The notes beneath the pieces are model-generated. The model was not told where the DNA came from and did no database searches. It saw nothing but the letters and a program-made list of their open reading frames with translations. Position numbers and translations under genes: made by a program. From positions 1 to 41,256 of the forward strand of contig JAEZCN010000033.1 of assembly GCA_023433515.1 (NCBI GenBank): a stretch of 41,256 nt of DNA. Direction: 5' to 3'. How positions within the stretch are numbered: the first letter of the stretch is position 1; every line of letters begins with the position of its first letter. Below are positions 22,530 to 30,627 of this stretch, piece by piece. The stretch comes from Pseudomonadota bacterium. Lineage in GTDB: Bacteria; Pseudomonadota; Gammaproteobacteria; Steroidobacterales; Steroidobacteraceae.

Positions 22530-23879
22530 TCAGGGACTGTCGATCCTCACCCGATCCCGCAACCATTCTTGCAGTGTGTCGAACACCCCCGGCGCCATGC
22601 GTCGCCGGTCGGGCACTTCCATCAGCGAATGACTGCCGTTGGCAATGATCCTGGTGGTCACATCCTCGTTGCCACCCTTTGCGAGAGCATCCCGCATGCT
22701 CTTCGCGGCGCGAGGCGCATCGGTCAATGGATCATGTTCTCCCCACAATCCAAGGACGGGGCAGGTCACGGATTCCAAGGCGGGCAGTGGATCGAATGAC
22801 AACGTGTGATCCCAATCCCAGCGCATCTGCTTCAGCGACGTGAATTCTCCGCTGCGCCAGTTGAACAACCAGTCTTTGTCTTCGCGGCGCGCCGCGTTCC
22901 GTGCCTCGACGAATTGCGCGTAGTCATCCCCGGTTCGCGCAACCCGCATCCATGACGCGCTGAACGCCAGCACTTCGTCGATCTGCGAATCGGGGAGGCC
23001 GCGTTCCCGCGCCAGCGCGCCCGCCTGGTAGTGAAGTGTTTGCCAGAGCGGCCCCATGAAGCCCGACGAATTGATCGCAAACGCAGCATCCTCGAGTTTC
23101 GCGGCCGCTTGCGTCGCCAGCATGCCACCCTCGCTGGAGCCCCAGAATCCGATCTTCCTGGGATCGATTTCCTGCCGATTCTGGAGAAACCGGAATGCCG
23201 CCGATGCATCTTCGAGCAGGTAGTCAGGATAGTTGTAGCCCTTCGGTGCTGACTCGAGCGCTCCCGTCGATGCGTCGAACAGGGTCCCGGTCGACTCACC
23301 CGTGCCGCGTTTGTCGAAAATCAGGACCGCCAGGTTCAGAGACGAAAAGAAATGTGGATACGGGCCAAAAGAATGGCGGGTCAACGGGCCGGATCCATGC
23401 AAAAGGACAATGGCGGCGTGCGGCCCCTCGCCGGCCGGCAATAACAATGTGCCCGCCAGTCTCACGGATCCGCTGTCGATGGTCACTGCCTCGCGAATCA
23501 GTGGCGATTTCTCTGCGAAGGATTGCGGGCCCTTCGTGGGATGGAGCGAGACGCCTGAAACCGCTCCGGTGGCCCCCCTGACGAACCGGATCGTGAGCTC
23601 CCTCGGTGTTTGAGCCGCGAATGAAGGTCCCATCGCCCATTCGTCTTGCGATAACGGAAATATCCGTCGTACCACACCGGACTGGTAGTCCGAATACAGC
23701 ACGGCTCTATCGCCGGAATCGGTGATGAACTGATCGATGCCGATGACGTGACCGTCTGCGCCGCGATAGACGCCAAACTTGCTGTCATCGATCTCGTCCT
23801 GTGCAGCCGGACCGTCGTGCGCCGCGGGAGCGAGCCACGGGAGGCCAAGTCCCAATACCAGCCACACTAAGATTCGCAT
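22530..23879 (-). CDS. secreted alpha/beta hydrolase (S9/S33-like esterase or peptidase)
   Basis: 449 residues. The N-terminus looks like a Sec signal peptide (MRILVWLVLGLGLPWLAPAA). About 110 residues of beta-rich sequence precede the hydrolase core: oxyanion HGSGP (161-165), DKRGTGES, nucleophile GSSEGG with Ser249, acid in LGLWGEHDPLTD and histidine in NGSHSLMEV. All three catalytic residues are present, so the enzyme is probably active in the periplasm. Relatives are annotated as acyl-CoA thioester hydrolase/BAAT-like or dipeptidyl-peptidase-like; the substrate cannot be told. It converges with the winged-helix gene, leaving 60 bp between them. Confidence 0.85.
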   Translation of the reverse strand: MRILVWLVLGLGLPWLAPAAHDGPAAQDEIDDSKFGVYRGADGHVIGIDQFITDSGDRAVLYSDYQSGVVRRIFPLSQDEWAMGPSFAAQTPRELTIRFVRGATGAVSGVSLHPTKGPQSFAEKSPLIREAVTIDSGSVRLAGTLLLPAGEGPHAAIVLLHGSGPLTRHSFGPYPHFFSSLNLAVLIFDKRGTGESTGTLFDASTGALESAPKGYNYPDYLLEDASAAFRFLQNRQEIDPRKIGFWGSSEGGMLATQAAAKLEDAAFAINSSGFMGPLWQTLHYQAGALARERGLPDSQIDEVLAFSASWMRVARTGDDYAQFVEARNAARREDKDWLFNWRSGEFTSLKQMRWDWDHTLSFDPLPALESVTCPVLGLWGEHDPLTDAPRAAKSMRDALAKGGNEDVTTRIIANGSHSLMEVPDRRRMAPGVFDTLQEWLRDRVRIDSP

Positions 23880-24289
23880 CGCTCACCTCGTTCAGATTCC
23901 AGAAAGAAGTCACCGTGTCGTATGCCATACGGGCAAGACACCTTCCAGGTTGCACGACGGCAAAGGAGAGACGTGGGAAGGAGCTGTCACCCATCACTAC
24001 ACATGGGCCGGGTGACTAGTTCAGGTGAAGCAGGATGCGCTCGGCGTCGTTCGGGCCGTGCTCCGGGTCGAGCAGGCACGGCCGAATCGATGTTGCGGTG
24101 CGGCGGCGTCTGCATGGACCAGACCGATGGGCGCAGAGCTGTCGGACTGGTCGGCTGCGAAACGAATCCGATTGCGGGTGAGGCGCGGACATGTCATGAA
24201 CATGACTTGGCGGTACATCGGCTCTGTCCGAGTCCCTCCACGCGCGAACTCGATGCACGGAAGCGCGCGGCCAAGCAGGAGAATGCGAA
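23880..24289. other. 410-bp intergenic region without recognised gene
   Basis: Short open frames exist on both strands but none shows a recognisable motif or good start. It is the shared upstream region of the secreted hydrolase (minus) and the EF-hand gene (plus). The only clear element is the AGGAG ribosome-binding site at 24277-24281. Confidence 0.5.
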
Positions 24290-24547
24290 ATGAGCAACGA
24301 GGCAAGACCACCGAGGCCGGCACGTCCGCTGAGCGGTGACGAGCTGGCGGATCTTCACGAGCAGTTCGCCGAATGCGATGCCAACGGCGATGGCCGCATC
24401 GACTTCACCGAATTCACCAAACTACTCGAAAACCTCGGCTCCACGGTGCCGCCCGCGAAGCAGCGCGGTCACTTCGACTCCATCGACCTGGACACCGACG
24501 GTGCCATCGACCGGAACGAGTTCATGCAGTGGTGGCGCGGGTCTTAG
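24290..24547 (+). CDS. small EF-hand calcium-binding protein
   Basis: 85 residues with two canonical EF-hand loops: DANGDGRIDFTEF and DLDTDGAIDRNEF. Ca2+ ligands are at loop positions 1, 3, 5 and 12 in both. There is no signal peptide or TM, so it should be cytoplasmic, a small calmodulin-like sensor. A good AGGAG (24277-24281) precedes ATG 24290 by eight bases. The 3' end overlaps the convergent PRPP synthetase gene by 26 bp. The partner protein is unknown. Confidence 0.9.
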   Translation: MSNEARPPRPARPLSGDELADLHEQFAECDANGDGRIDFTEFTKLLENLGSTVPPAKQRGHFDSIDLDTDGAIDRNEFMQWWRGS

Positions 24548-25442
24548 CGCCAGCGCCGACCATCTGCGCCTGAATGACTTTCGCGACCATCGGTGTAACG
24601 TCGATGGTATTGGTCTCGTGAGCAATTGTGTTCGTGCTCACGATTTTCGCCGCGCCCGGGCGAAGGATCACTTCCTGCGCGTCTCCCGAGAAAATCGCGT
24701 GCACGACGATGCAGACGGGTTTGTCGGCGCCGCTCGCGAGCAGCGCCTCGACGGTTCTCGCCATCGTGCGACCCGAGGACGCGATGTCGTCCACGATCAC
24801 CGGCGTCCGGCCGGAAATCACCTTCGGGTCCGGAATGCTCACGCTCACTTTCCGGTCGCCGGTGCGGACCTTTTCGAGCACCAGGAATGGAGCCTGGATG
24901 CATTCCGCCAGTCTCGACGTCCACGGTTCGCTCTCGCGATCGGGGCCGACCAGAACGGGATTCGCGACGTTGTCCCTGATCCACGGGGCCAGCGCTTCCG
25001 TGGCGGGAATGTTCGTCGCCGGGATCGGGAAAACCGCGTCGAGGGACTCGATCCGATGCAGGTGCGCCTCTACCGTCACCAGCCAGTCGAAGGAATTGCC
25101 GAGAAACCTCGCATACGCGGGGGCGCTCAGGGATTCGCCATCGTGAAAGCGGGTGTCCTGCCGCATGTAGGCGAGGTATGGCGTGCACAGGCCGACGCGC
25201 GTGGCGCCGAGCTCGCGCGCGGTGGTCGCCGCGAAATACAGCGGCAGCGCCAATGCATTGGGCCGATGCCCGCCGCACACGAAAATGACCTCGCGGCTTG
25301 CACAGGGAAGGGCGAGGCGCGGAAGCACTTCGCCATCCGGAAATTCGTGCAGATCGACTTCGCTGACCTCGGCGCCGAGATGCGCGGCCAGCGCACGACC
25401 AAATGCCGCGTCCTGCGGAAATAGATAGACGATCGGTTTCAC
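24522..25442 (-). CDS. ribose-phosphate pyrophosphokinase paralogue
   Basis: 306 residues from GTG 25442, overlapping the TGA of the upstream phosphorylase gene as GTGA. It follows the PRPP synthetase fold: HEFPDGEV, the ATP-binding DTRFHDGESLSA region, TVEAHLHRI and the PRPP-binding loop VIVDDIASSGRT. The enzyme makes PRPP from ribose 5-phosphate and ATP. The sequence diverges from housekeeping Prs: CGGHRPNALALPLYFAATTARELGA replaces the usual loop. That, and the coupling to a phosphorylase, suggest a specialised salvage enzyme. The housekeeping prs usually lies upstream of rplY, outside this window. Confidence 0.88.
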   Translation of the reverse strand: MKPIVYLFPQDAAFGRALAAHLGAEVSEVDLHEFPDGEVLPRLALPCASREVIFVCGGHRPNALALPLYFAATTARELGATRVGLCTPYLAYMRQDTRFHDGESLSAPAYARFLGNSFDWLVTVEAHLHRIESLDAVFPIPATNIPATEALAPWIRDNVANPVLVGPDRESEPWTSRLAECIQAPFLVLEKVRTGDRKVSVSIPDPKVISGRTPVIVDDIASSGRTMARTVEALLASGADKPVCIVVHAIFSGDAQEVILRPGAAKIVSTNTIAHETNTIDVTPMVAKVIQAQMVGAGAKTRATTA

Positions 25443-26959
25443 GACGAACCCGTCTCGATGCCGCTGCCATGCTGGCGTAGATAGGTCATCGCGTACTCGA
25501 GCTCGCCGGGAGTCGTGGCGTGCAGTGTCATGAGAGGCTGCCCGCGAGCGACGCGATCGCCGGCGCGTGCGTGCAGGTCGATGCCGGCCGCGGCGCTGCT
25601 CGGCGCGCCGGCGAGTTTCGCGAGTTTCGACAGCACGCGGTTGTCGAGAGCGCGGACGATTCCATCGCTCTCGGCGACGAAAGTCTGCTGGAAGGCCGCG
25701 GTCGGCGGCACGCGCCGTCCGCCTTGCGCCTCGCAGACGGCATCGAACTTGCGAAGCGCCTCGCCGCTGTCGAGCGCGCGCCGGGCCCGCTCGCGTCCTT
25801 CGCCGGCGGGTGTGCCGCCGAGTTCCAGTACCGCGCCGGCGAGATCCAGCGCCCGGTCGCGCAGGTCGAGCGGGGCGTCGCCGCGGCATTCGAGCACGGC
25901 GAGCAGATCTCGCGCCTCGAGCGCGGGCCCGATGCCGCGCCCGACCGGTTGCGTACCGTCCGATATGTGCAGCCTCACCTTCAACCCGACGGCATCGGCG
26001 ACCGTAACCAGACTCTTGCCGAGCGACTCCGCGGCCAGCGTCGAGCGCACCTTTGCAGTGGGCCCGACCGGCAGATCGAGCAGCACATGCGTCGACCCGG
26101 CCGAAAGCTTCTTCGACAACACGCTCGCGACGAGCTGCGCGGTGCTGTCGAAGTCGAGCACGCGTGCCACGCGGATCAACACGTCGTCGGCGGGACTCAG
26201 TCCCACCGAACCGCCCCACACCACGCATCCGCCTTCGCGCTCCACCACGCGTCGCATGGCGGCGAGCGACAGCTCGACCGGCGCCAGCGTTTCCATCGTG
26301 TCGGCCGTGCCGGCGGGGGAGGTGATCGCGCGCGATGACGTCTTCGGAATCGTTCCGCCGCACGCGGCGACGATCGCGACGACTATTGGAGTAGTTCGAT
26401 TGCCCGCGAGTCCGCCGACACAGTGTTTGTCGAGGATCGGGCCGTTGTGCCATTCCAGGCGCTGGCCGGCGTCGGTCATCGCGAGCGTCAACGCCGTGAT
26501 CTCGCCGTCGTCCATCGCATGGCTCGAACACGCCGTCAGGAACGACGCGAGCTCCAGGTCGGACAAGGTTCCCGACACGGCGTCGCGCATGATCTCGGCG
26601 TACTGCTCGCGCCCGAGCGCGTGGCCGTAGACCTTGGCGCGGATCGAGTGCGCCGACTGAGGAGGATCCGCGTGCCGGAACGTCGCGCGTTCGCCCGGCT
26701 GCGGCTGCAGGGCGCGCCATGCGGACTCCGAGAGCGCCGCCTGGCCGGTCGCGAGCAGATCGCTGCCGGTGACGACCAGCAGCGTCGCGACGATCCTGCG
26801 ATCGCCGATTTCCACCCACACGCGGCCCTGGGCATCGAAGCCCTCGGACCTGCAGATCGGGCAGTCCGCGCGCATGAACACCACCAGCTCGTGATGGGTG
26901 TCGATGCCCGCCCGGACGAGCGTCATCTGGCTGTCGGGATCATTTGAATTCAAGGTCAT
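25439..26959 (-). CDS. thymidine/AMP phosphorylase family protein
   Basis: About 506 residues from ATG 26959; the frame extends further upstream without coding character. An N-terminal domain of some 85 residues precedes a nucleoside-phosphorylase-II core. The glycosyltransferase-3 signature SSRAITSPAGTADTMETL is present, with DKHCVGGLAGNRTTPI earlier and a C-terminal domain (GIDLHARAGDRVARGQPL). The N-terminal extension is the mark of the AMP-phosphorylase-like branch (as in archaeal DeoA) rather than E. coli DeoA. In that branch AMP plus phosphate gives adenine and ribose 1,5-bisphosphate. Whether this enzyme uses NMPs or nucleosides is not determinable here. It is coupled to the PRPP synthetase paralogue. 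Confidence 0.87.
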   Translation of the reverse strand: MTLNSNDPDSQMTLVRAGIDTHHELVVFMRADCPICRSEGFDAQGRVWVEIGDRRIVATLLVVTGSDLLATGQAALSESAWRALQPQPGERATFRHADPPQSAHSIRAKVYGHALGREQYAEIMRDAVSGTLSDLELASFLTACSSHAMDDGEITALTLAMTDAGQRLEWHNGPILDKHCVGGLAGNRTTPIVVAIVAACGGTIPKTSSRAITSPAGTADTMETLAPVELSLAAMRRVVEREGGCVVWGGSVGLSPADDVLIRVARVLDFDSTAQLVASVLSKKLSAGSTHVLLDLPVGPTAKVRSTLAAESLGKSLVTVADAVGLKVRLHISDGTQPVGRGIGPALEARDLLAVLECRGDAPLDLRDRALDLAGAVLELGGTPAGEGRERARRALDSGEALRKFDAVCEAQGGRRVPPTAAFQQTFVAESDGIVRALDNRVLSKLAKLAGAPSSAAAGIDLHARAGDRVARGQPLMTLHATTPGELEYAMTYLRQHGSGIETGSS

Positions 26960-27134
26960 CAGTCTTTCATCCGGGTCCCACGCGGCCCATGAGTAGATTA
27001 CCGGATGGCGGCTTCCCGCCTGGCCCGATCGCAATCTCCTTCAAGTCTCCGCCTGTTCCATCAAGAAAACCCGTCCGCGCGTCGGTCACGATGCCACCAC
27101 CGCAGGTGCTTTCAATACCACAGGAGACCCGCAC

Positions 27135-27974
27135 ATGAGCACGATCACGACAAGAGACGGCACGACTATCTACTACAAGGACTGGGGCAGCGGCCCGGCC
27201 ATCACCTTCTCGCACGGATGGCCCTTGAATTCCGACATGTGGGACGCGCAGATGCTGTTCCTCGCGAACCAGGGCTTCCGCGTGGTCGCGCATGACCGCC
27301 GCGGTCACGGGCGATCGAGCCAGGCCACTTCCGGCAACGACATGAACGGCTACGCGGACGACCTGGCTGCCTTGATCGAGGCACTGGATCTCGAGGACAT
27401 CACGATGGTGGGCCATTCCACAGGCGGTGGAGAAGTCGCCCGCTACATCGGGCGCCATGGCACGAAACGTGTGGCAAGAGCGGTCCTCATCGCGGCCGTG
27501 CCGCCGATCATGGTGAAGTCGGCGGCGAATCCGGAAGGTCTCCCGATCGAATTGTTCGACGGATTGCGCGCATCCTTGCTGAAGGACCGCTCGCAAACCT
27601 ACCGGGATTTCGCACCGCAGTTCTTTGGCGCGAATCGGCCGGGCGCGCAGGTGTCGCAGGGCACGCTGGACCAGTTCTGGCTCTGGAGCATGCAGTCGGG
27701 GCTCAAGAACTCGTACGAAAGCATCAAGGCGTTCTCGGAAACCGATTTCACGGAGGACCTGAAGAAATTCGACGTCCCGACGCTCGTCATGCACGGCGAG
27801 GACGACCAGATCGTGCCGGTCAAGAACTCGGCGCGAAAGTCGGCGCAGCTCATCAAAGGAGCAGTGGAGATCTACTACCCCGGCTTGTCGCATGGCCTCA
27901 CCGCCACGCACCCCGAGATCGTCAATCGCGATCTGCTGGCGTTCTGCAAGCAGGCCCAGCAGAAAGCCGCCTGA
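27135..27974 (+). CDS. cofactor-free haloperoxidase/perhydrolase (alpha/beta hydrolase)
   Basis: 279 residues, the normal length for the non-haem chloroperoxidase family. Features are HGWPLNSDMWD (oxyanion hole), HDRRGHGRSSQ, nucleophile elbow GHSTGG with Ser95, acid in MHGEDDQIVPV and histidine in GLSHGL. These cytoplasmic enzymes form peracids from carboxylate and peroxide in vitro; the natural role is probably ester or lactone hydrolysis. An AGGAGA site precedes the ATG. It is followed by a perfect 16-bp hairpin and then a CBS gene in the same direction. Confidence 0.92.
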   Translation: MSTITTRDGTTIYYKDWGSGPAITFSHGWPLNSDMWDAQMLFLANQGFRVVAHDRRGHGRSSQATSGNDMNGYADDLAALIEALDLEDITMVGHSTGGGEVARYIGRHGTKRVARAVLIAAVPPIMVKSAANPEGLPIELFDGLRASLLKDRSQTYRDFAPQFFGANRPGAQVSQGTLDQFWLWSMQSGLKNSYESIKAFSETDFTEDLKKFDVPTLVMHGEDDQIVPVKNSARKSAQLIKGAVEIYYPGLSHGLTATHPEIVNRDLLAFCKQAQQKAA

Positions 27975-27984
27975 CCAACGAACG

Positions 27985-28019
27985 CGAGCATCGTCACCCT
28001 CGCAGGGTGACGATGCTCG
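27985..28019 (+). terminator. perfect 16-bp hairpin after the haloperoxidase gene
   Basis: Arms 27985-28000 and 28004-28019 are exact reverse complements around the loop cgc. It begins 11 bases after the stop codon. There is no T-tract, so it is either a factor-assisted terminator or a 3'-end stabiliser that separates the haloperoxidase from the CBS gene. Confidence 0.65.
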
Positions 28020-28074
28020 AGCAGGCCCGCGCACTTCCCGCGGTGCAAACAGAAACTCTCACGGAGCCGCACCC

Positions 28075-28521
28075 ATGAACCAGGTTCAACACATCATCGA
28101 GGACGCACAACGGCGGCTGGCGGTGCTCGGAATGGATGCTTCGATCCGCGACATCGCGGTCATGCTGGCAAATCCGGTCACGCCGCTCGTCATCGTCTGC
28201 AATACCGAAGGCGTGGCGTTGGGCGTCGTGTCCAGCACCGACATAGTCAACGCGTTGAGCCGCGACAGTAGTGAGGCGGTCAAGGCAACCGCGGCGGCCC
28301 TGATGACCCGGTCGATCCGCTCGTGCGCTCCGAACGAGTCCCTGCAGTCCATCTGGCAAGCCATGGGTGCGGGATGCGCGCGATGCATTCCGGTGCTGGA
28401 CGAGCAGGGCCGGCCGCTGGGTGTCGTTCACGCGCGCGACGTCGCGCGAGCGCTCCTCGACGAGGTCACCTACGAAGAGATGTTGCTGCGCGACTACGTC
28501 CTGGGGATCGGCTATCAATGA
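28075..28521 (+). CDS. CBS-domain pair protein
   Basis: 148 residues from ATG 28075 (GGAG ten bases upstream). Two CBS motifs make up nearly the whole protein: one around VIVCNTEGVALGVVSSTDIVNAL and one around CIPVLDEQGRPLGVVHARDVARAL. CBS pairs bind adenine nucleotides such as AMP or ATP and regulate partners. No catalytic domain is fused, so it is probably a stand-alone energy sensor. It converges with the OmpR-type regulator gene, with only four bases between the stop codons. Confidence 0.88.
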   Translation: MNQVQHIIEDAQRRLAVLGMDASIRDIAVMLANPVTPLVIVCNTEGVALGVVSSTDIVNALSRDSSEAVKATAAALMTRSIRSCAPNESLQSIWQAMGAGCARCIPVLDEQGRPLGVVHARDVARALLDEVTYEEMLLRDYVLGIGYQ

Positions 28522-28525
28522 CCGT

Positions 28526-29278
28526 TCAACGCACGACTTCGACGTTCACGGTCAGGACATAGCCCGCCCCGCGCTCGGTGCGGATCAACTCCCGTTCGAC
28601 ACCGGGCTCTTCGAGCTTTTTCCGCAGGCGGCCCACCTGGGTGTCGATCGCGCGATCGTAGACCTCGTCATCGTGCAGGTGCGACATGCTGAGCAATTGC
28701 TCGCGTGTGAGCACCCGCTGAGGCGAGGCAAGAAATGCCGCGAGCAGGTTGAACTCGGCATTCCTCAGGGTCGTGACTTCACCGAGTGGCGACTTCAGGC
28801 GCCGCAGCCGGACGTTGAGCTCCCAGCCCGCAAAACGATACGCGCGTATTTTCGCCAGCCCATCCGCCACGGTTTCGTGGGCGCGCGAGCGGCGCAGCAA
28901 CGCACGGATACGCGCCAGCAGCTCGCGCGGCGAGAAAGGCTTCGTCAGGTAATCATCCGCGCCGAGCTCGAGCGCCATCACGCGATCGGCTTCTTCCTTG
29001 CACCCGGTCAACATGATGATCGGCATGTTGGAATCGACGCGGATCCTGCGCGCGATGTCCATGCCGTTTTCGCCGGGTAGCTTCAAGTCGAGGATCAGCA
29101 GATCGATCGTCTCCTGCCCGGTCACGCGCGCGATCTCGCCGCCGCTTGTCAGCGCGGTGACCTGCATTTCGTTGTCGCCCAGGTAATCGACGACCATCTG
29201 CCGAATCGAAGGATCGTCATCGACGATCAGGACGTGTGTCGCGGCTGAGGCCGTGTTCTCGGTCGAAGTCGCAGTCAT
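28526..29278 (-). CDS. OmpR/PhoB family response regulator
   Basis: 250 residues from ATG 29278. The receiver domain (VLIVDDDPSIRQ, phospho-acceptor in LLILDLKLPGENG, Thr in MLTGCKE, Lys in LTKPFSPREL) is followed by a winged-helix DNA-binding domain (TLRNAEFNLLAAFLASPQRVLTREQL, RTERGAGYVL). No histidine kinase is adjacent in the same operon; the nearest is the PAS hybrid kinase at 31.2 kb. The leader between it and the divergent lone receiver gene is about 147 bp and may hold shared operators. Confidence 0.93.
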   Translation of the reverse strand: MTATSTENTASAATHVLIVDDDPSIRQMVVDYLGDNEMQVTALTSGGEIARVTGQETIDLLILDLKLPGENGMDIARRIRVDSNMPIIMLTGCKEEADRVMALELGADDYLTKPFSPRELLARIRALLRRSRAHETVADGLAKIRAYRFAGWELNVRLRRLKSPLGEVTTLRNAEFNLLAAFLASPQRVLTREQLLSMSHLHDDEVYDRAIDTQVGRLRKKLEEPGVERELIRTERGAGYVLTVNVEVVR

Positions 29279-29425
29279 GGTTGTCGGCGTTCCATCGGCC
29301 ACGGAGTAAGAGATGCGCCCGAAGTATCGCACCGGGATGTCGTCGCTAACGACATATGTGCCAGATGACACAAACGCCCCCGGAAGTTACACATTCGTGA
29401 CGGATGAGGGGTTCCAAATGCCATC

Positions 29426-29809
29426 GTGCAGCAGCAGCGCATAGTTGTGATGGAACCGGACGATCAGATCCTTGGCTTGCTCGAACGCTGGTTGGGTGAA
29501 GCTGGCTACGCGGTGATCGTGGAGGCTTCGCCCAGGACGCTTCGGCCGGTCGGTGACGGCGGCGTTCCGCACCTCGTCATCATCGACGTACCGGAGCCGC
29601 TCGGAGCGAATGGCATCATCGAGTCCGTCCGGCAGGTGCATGCCAGTCCGATACTGTTGCTCTCGGCGAGATTCCGGCGTGGCATGGGTTCCTCCAGCTC
29701 CCTGGCGCAACAGCTCGGCGTGCGCAACGTGCTGCCGAAGCCGTTCACGCGCGACGAGTTGTTGTCGGCGGTTGGCGAGTCGCTCGCCGCGCCTGGCAGG
29801 GTTCTCTAA
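29426..29809 (+). CDS. single-domain receiver-like protein
   Basis: 127 residues from GTG 29426. It keeps the receiver fold with an acidic pocket (MEPDDQ), a likely phospho-acceptor Asp in LVIIDVPEP, Ser in LLLSARF and Lys in LPKPFTRDEL. The Asp loop is unusual: VPEPLG replaces the usual MPxMDG, so phosphorylation competence is plausible but not sure. No output domain. It is divergent from the OmpR-type gene, and its stop overlaps the convergent PEP-mutase-like gene by four bases. Confidence 0.75.
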   Translation: MQQQRIVVMEPDDQILGLLERWLGEAGYAVIVEASPRTLRPVGDGGVPHLVIIDVPEPLGANGIIESVRQVHASPILLLSARFRRGMGSSSSLAQQLGVRNVLPKPFTRDELLSAVGESLAAPGRVL

Positions 29810-30627
29810 CTATTTGTCAACTTCATCTGCAACAGGCCGTCCTGCCATTCCGGCCCGAACCCCTGGTCGTCGAAACGGAGGAGGGCCGAGGTGGCGATCT
29901 CGAGCCGCTTCAGCAGGAGCCGGAGCAGGAACGACGCGACGCTGATCCTCGCGACTCCGAGCCCGGCGAGCTGGCGCAGCGTGAGGGTTCCAGGACCATA
30001 CAGGACGTTCGTCGGCCCGAGCGCGACGTAATCGCGGATCGCGGATGCGTCCGACAGGAAGATGGGGTAGACGCAGTCAGCGCCGGCATCGAAGTACTTC
30101 CGGGCTCGTCTCAGGCCTTCTTCGAGCGCGCCCTTGTGGAAGTGCACGTCGACCCGCGCGTTGATGACGACATCGAAGCCGCGGGCGCGCGCGGCCGCCT
30201 TGATCGCGGCGATACGCGTCGCATGCCGGTCGGCGTCGACCAGGGCGCCGGCCCGATGGTCGGTGTCTTCGATGTTCGCCGCGCATGCGCCGGCATCCGC
30301 GAGCCGATCGACGAACACTTCCGGCGTCAGTCCATAACCATCTTCCAGATCCGCCGTGACCGGCAGCTTCACGGCATCCGCGATGCGTCGCAGCGCGTCA
30401 AACGCGACGCCCGCCGGAATGTGGCAGTGATCCTCATAACCATTCACGGGCGCCAGTGCATTGCTGGCCGTCGCGATCGCGCGCACGCCGGCCGCTTCGA
30501 CGACCAGTGCGCTGGTTGGATCCCAGACATTGGCCAGGATCAGTGGATCGCCCGGAACATGCAGCTTGCGCAGCTCGTCGGCATCCGCCGCAACGTCATG
30601 TCCACTGGATTGGGTATGCATCGTCAT
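29806..30627 (-). CDS. isocitrate lyase/PEP mutase family protein
   Basis: 273 residues. The fold markers are ILANVWDPTSALVVEAAG, the Mg-binding TADLEDGYG, ANIEDTDH and NARVDVHFHKG. These match the oxaloacetate-decarboxylase/2-methylisocitrate-lyase-like subgroup of (beta/alpha)8 C-C bond enzymes. It lacks the KKCGH motif of true isocitrate lyase, so the substrate is unknown. Start ATG 30627 overlaps the stop of the epimerase-like gene by four bases, indicating co-translation with it. Confidence 0.85.
   Translation of the reverse strand: MTMHTQSSGHDVAADADELRKLHVPGDPLILANVWDPTSALVVEAAGVRAIATASNALAPVNGYEDHCHIPAGVAFDALRRIADAVKLPVTADLEDGYGLTPEVFVDRLADAGACAANIEDTDHRAGALVDADRHATRIAAIKAAARARGFDVVINARVDVHFHKGALEEGLRRARKYFDAGADCVYPIFLSDASAIRDYVALGPTNVLYGPGTLTLRQLAGLGVARISVASFLLRLLLKRLEIATSALLRFDDQGFGPEWQDGLLQMKLTNS

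Noticed and set aside
24522..26819. A 765-residue minus-strand frame read as one large protein
   Set aside because: Its first 450 residues are an Arg-rich shadow of the phosphorylase gene; only the part from GTG 25442 has family motifs.
29350..29380. TGTG-N7-ACACA as a CRP-type operator between the OmpR and receiver genes
   Set aside because: Half-sites match the consensus only partly and spacing is not the usual TGTGA-N6-TCACA.
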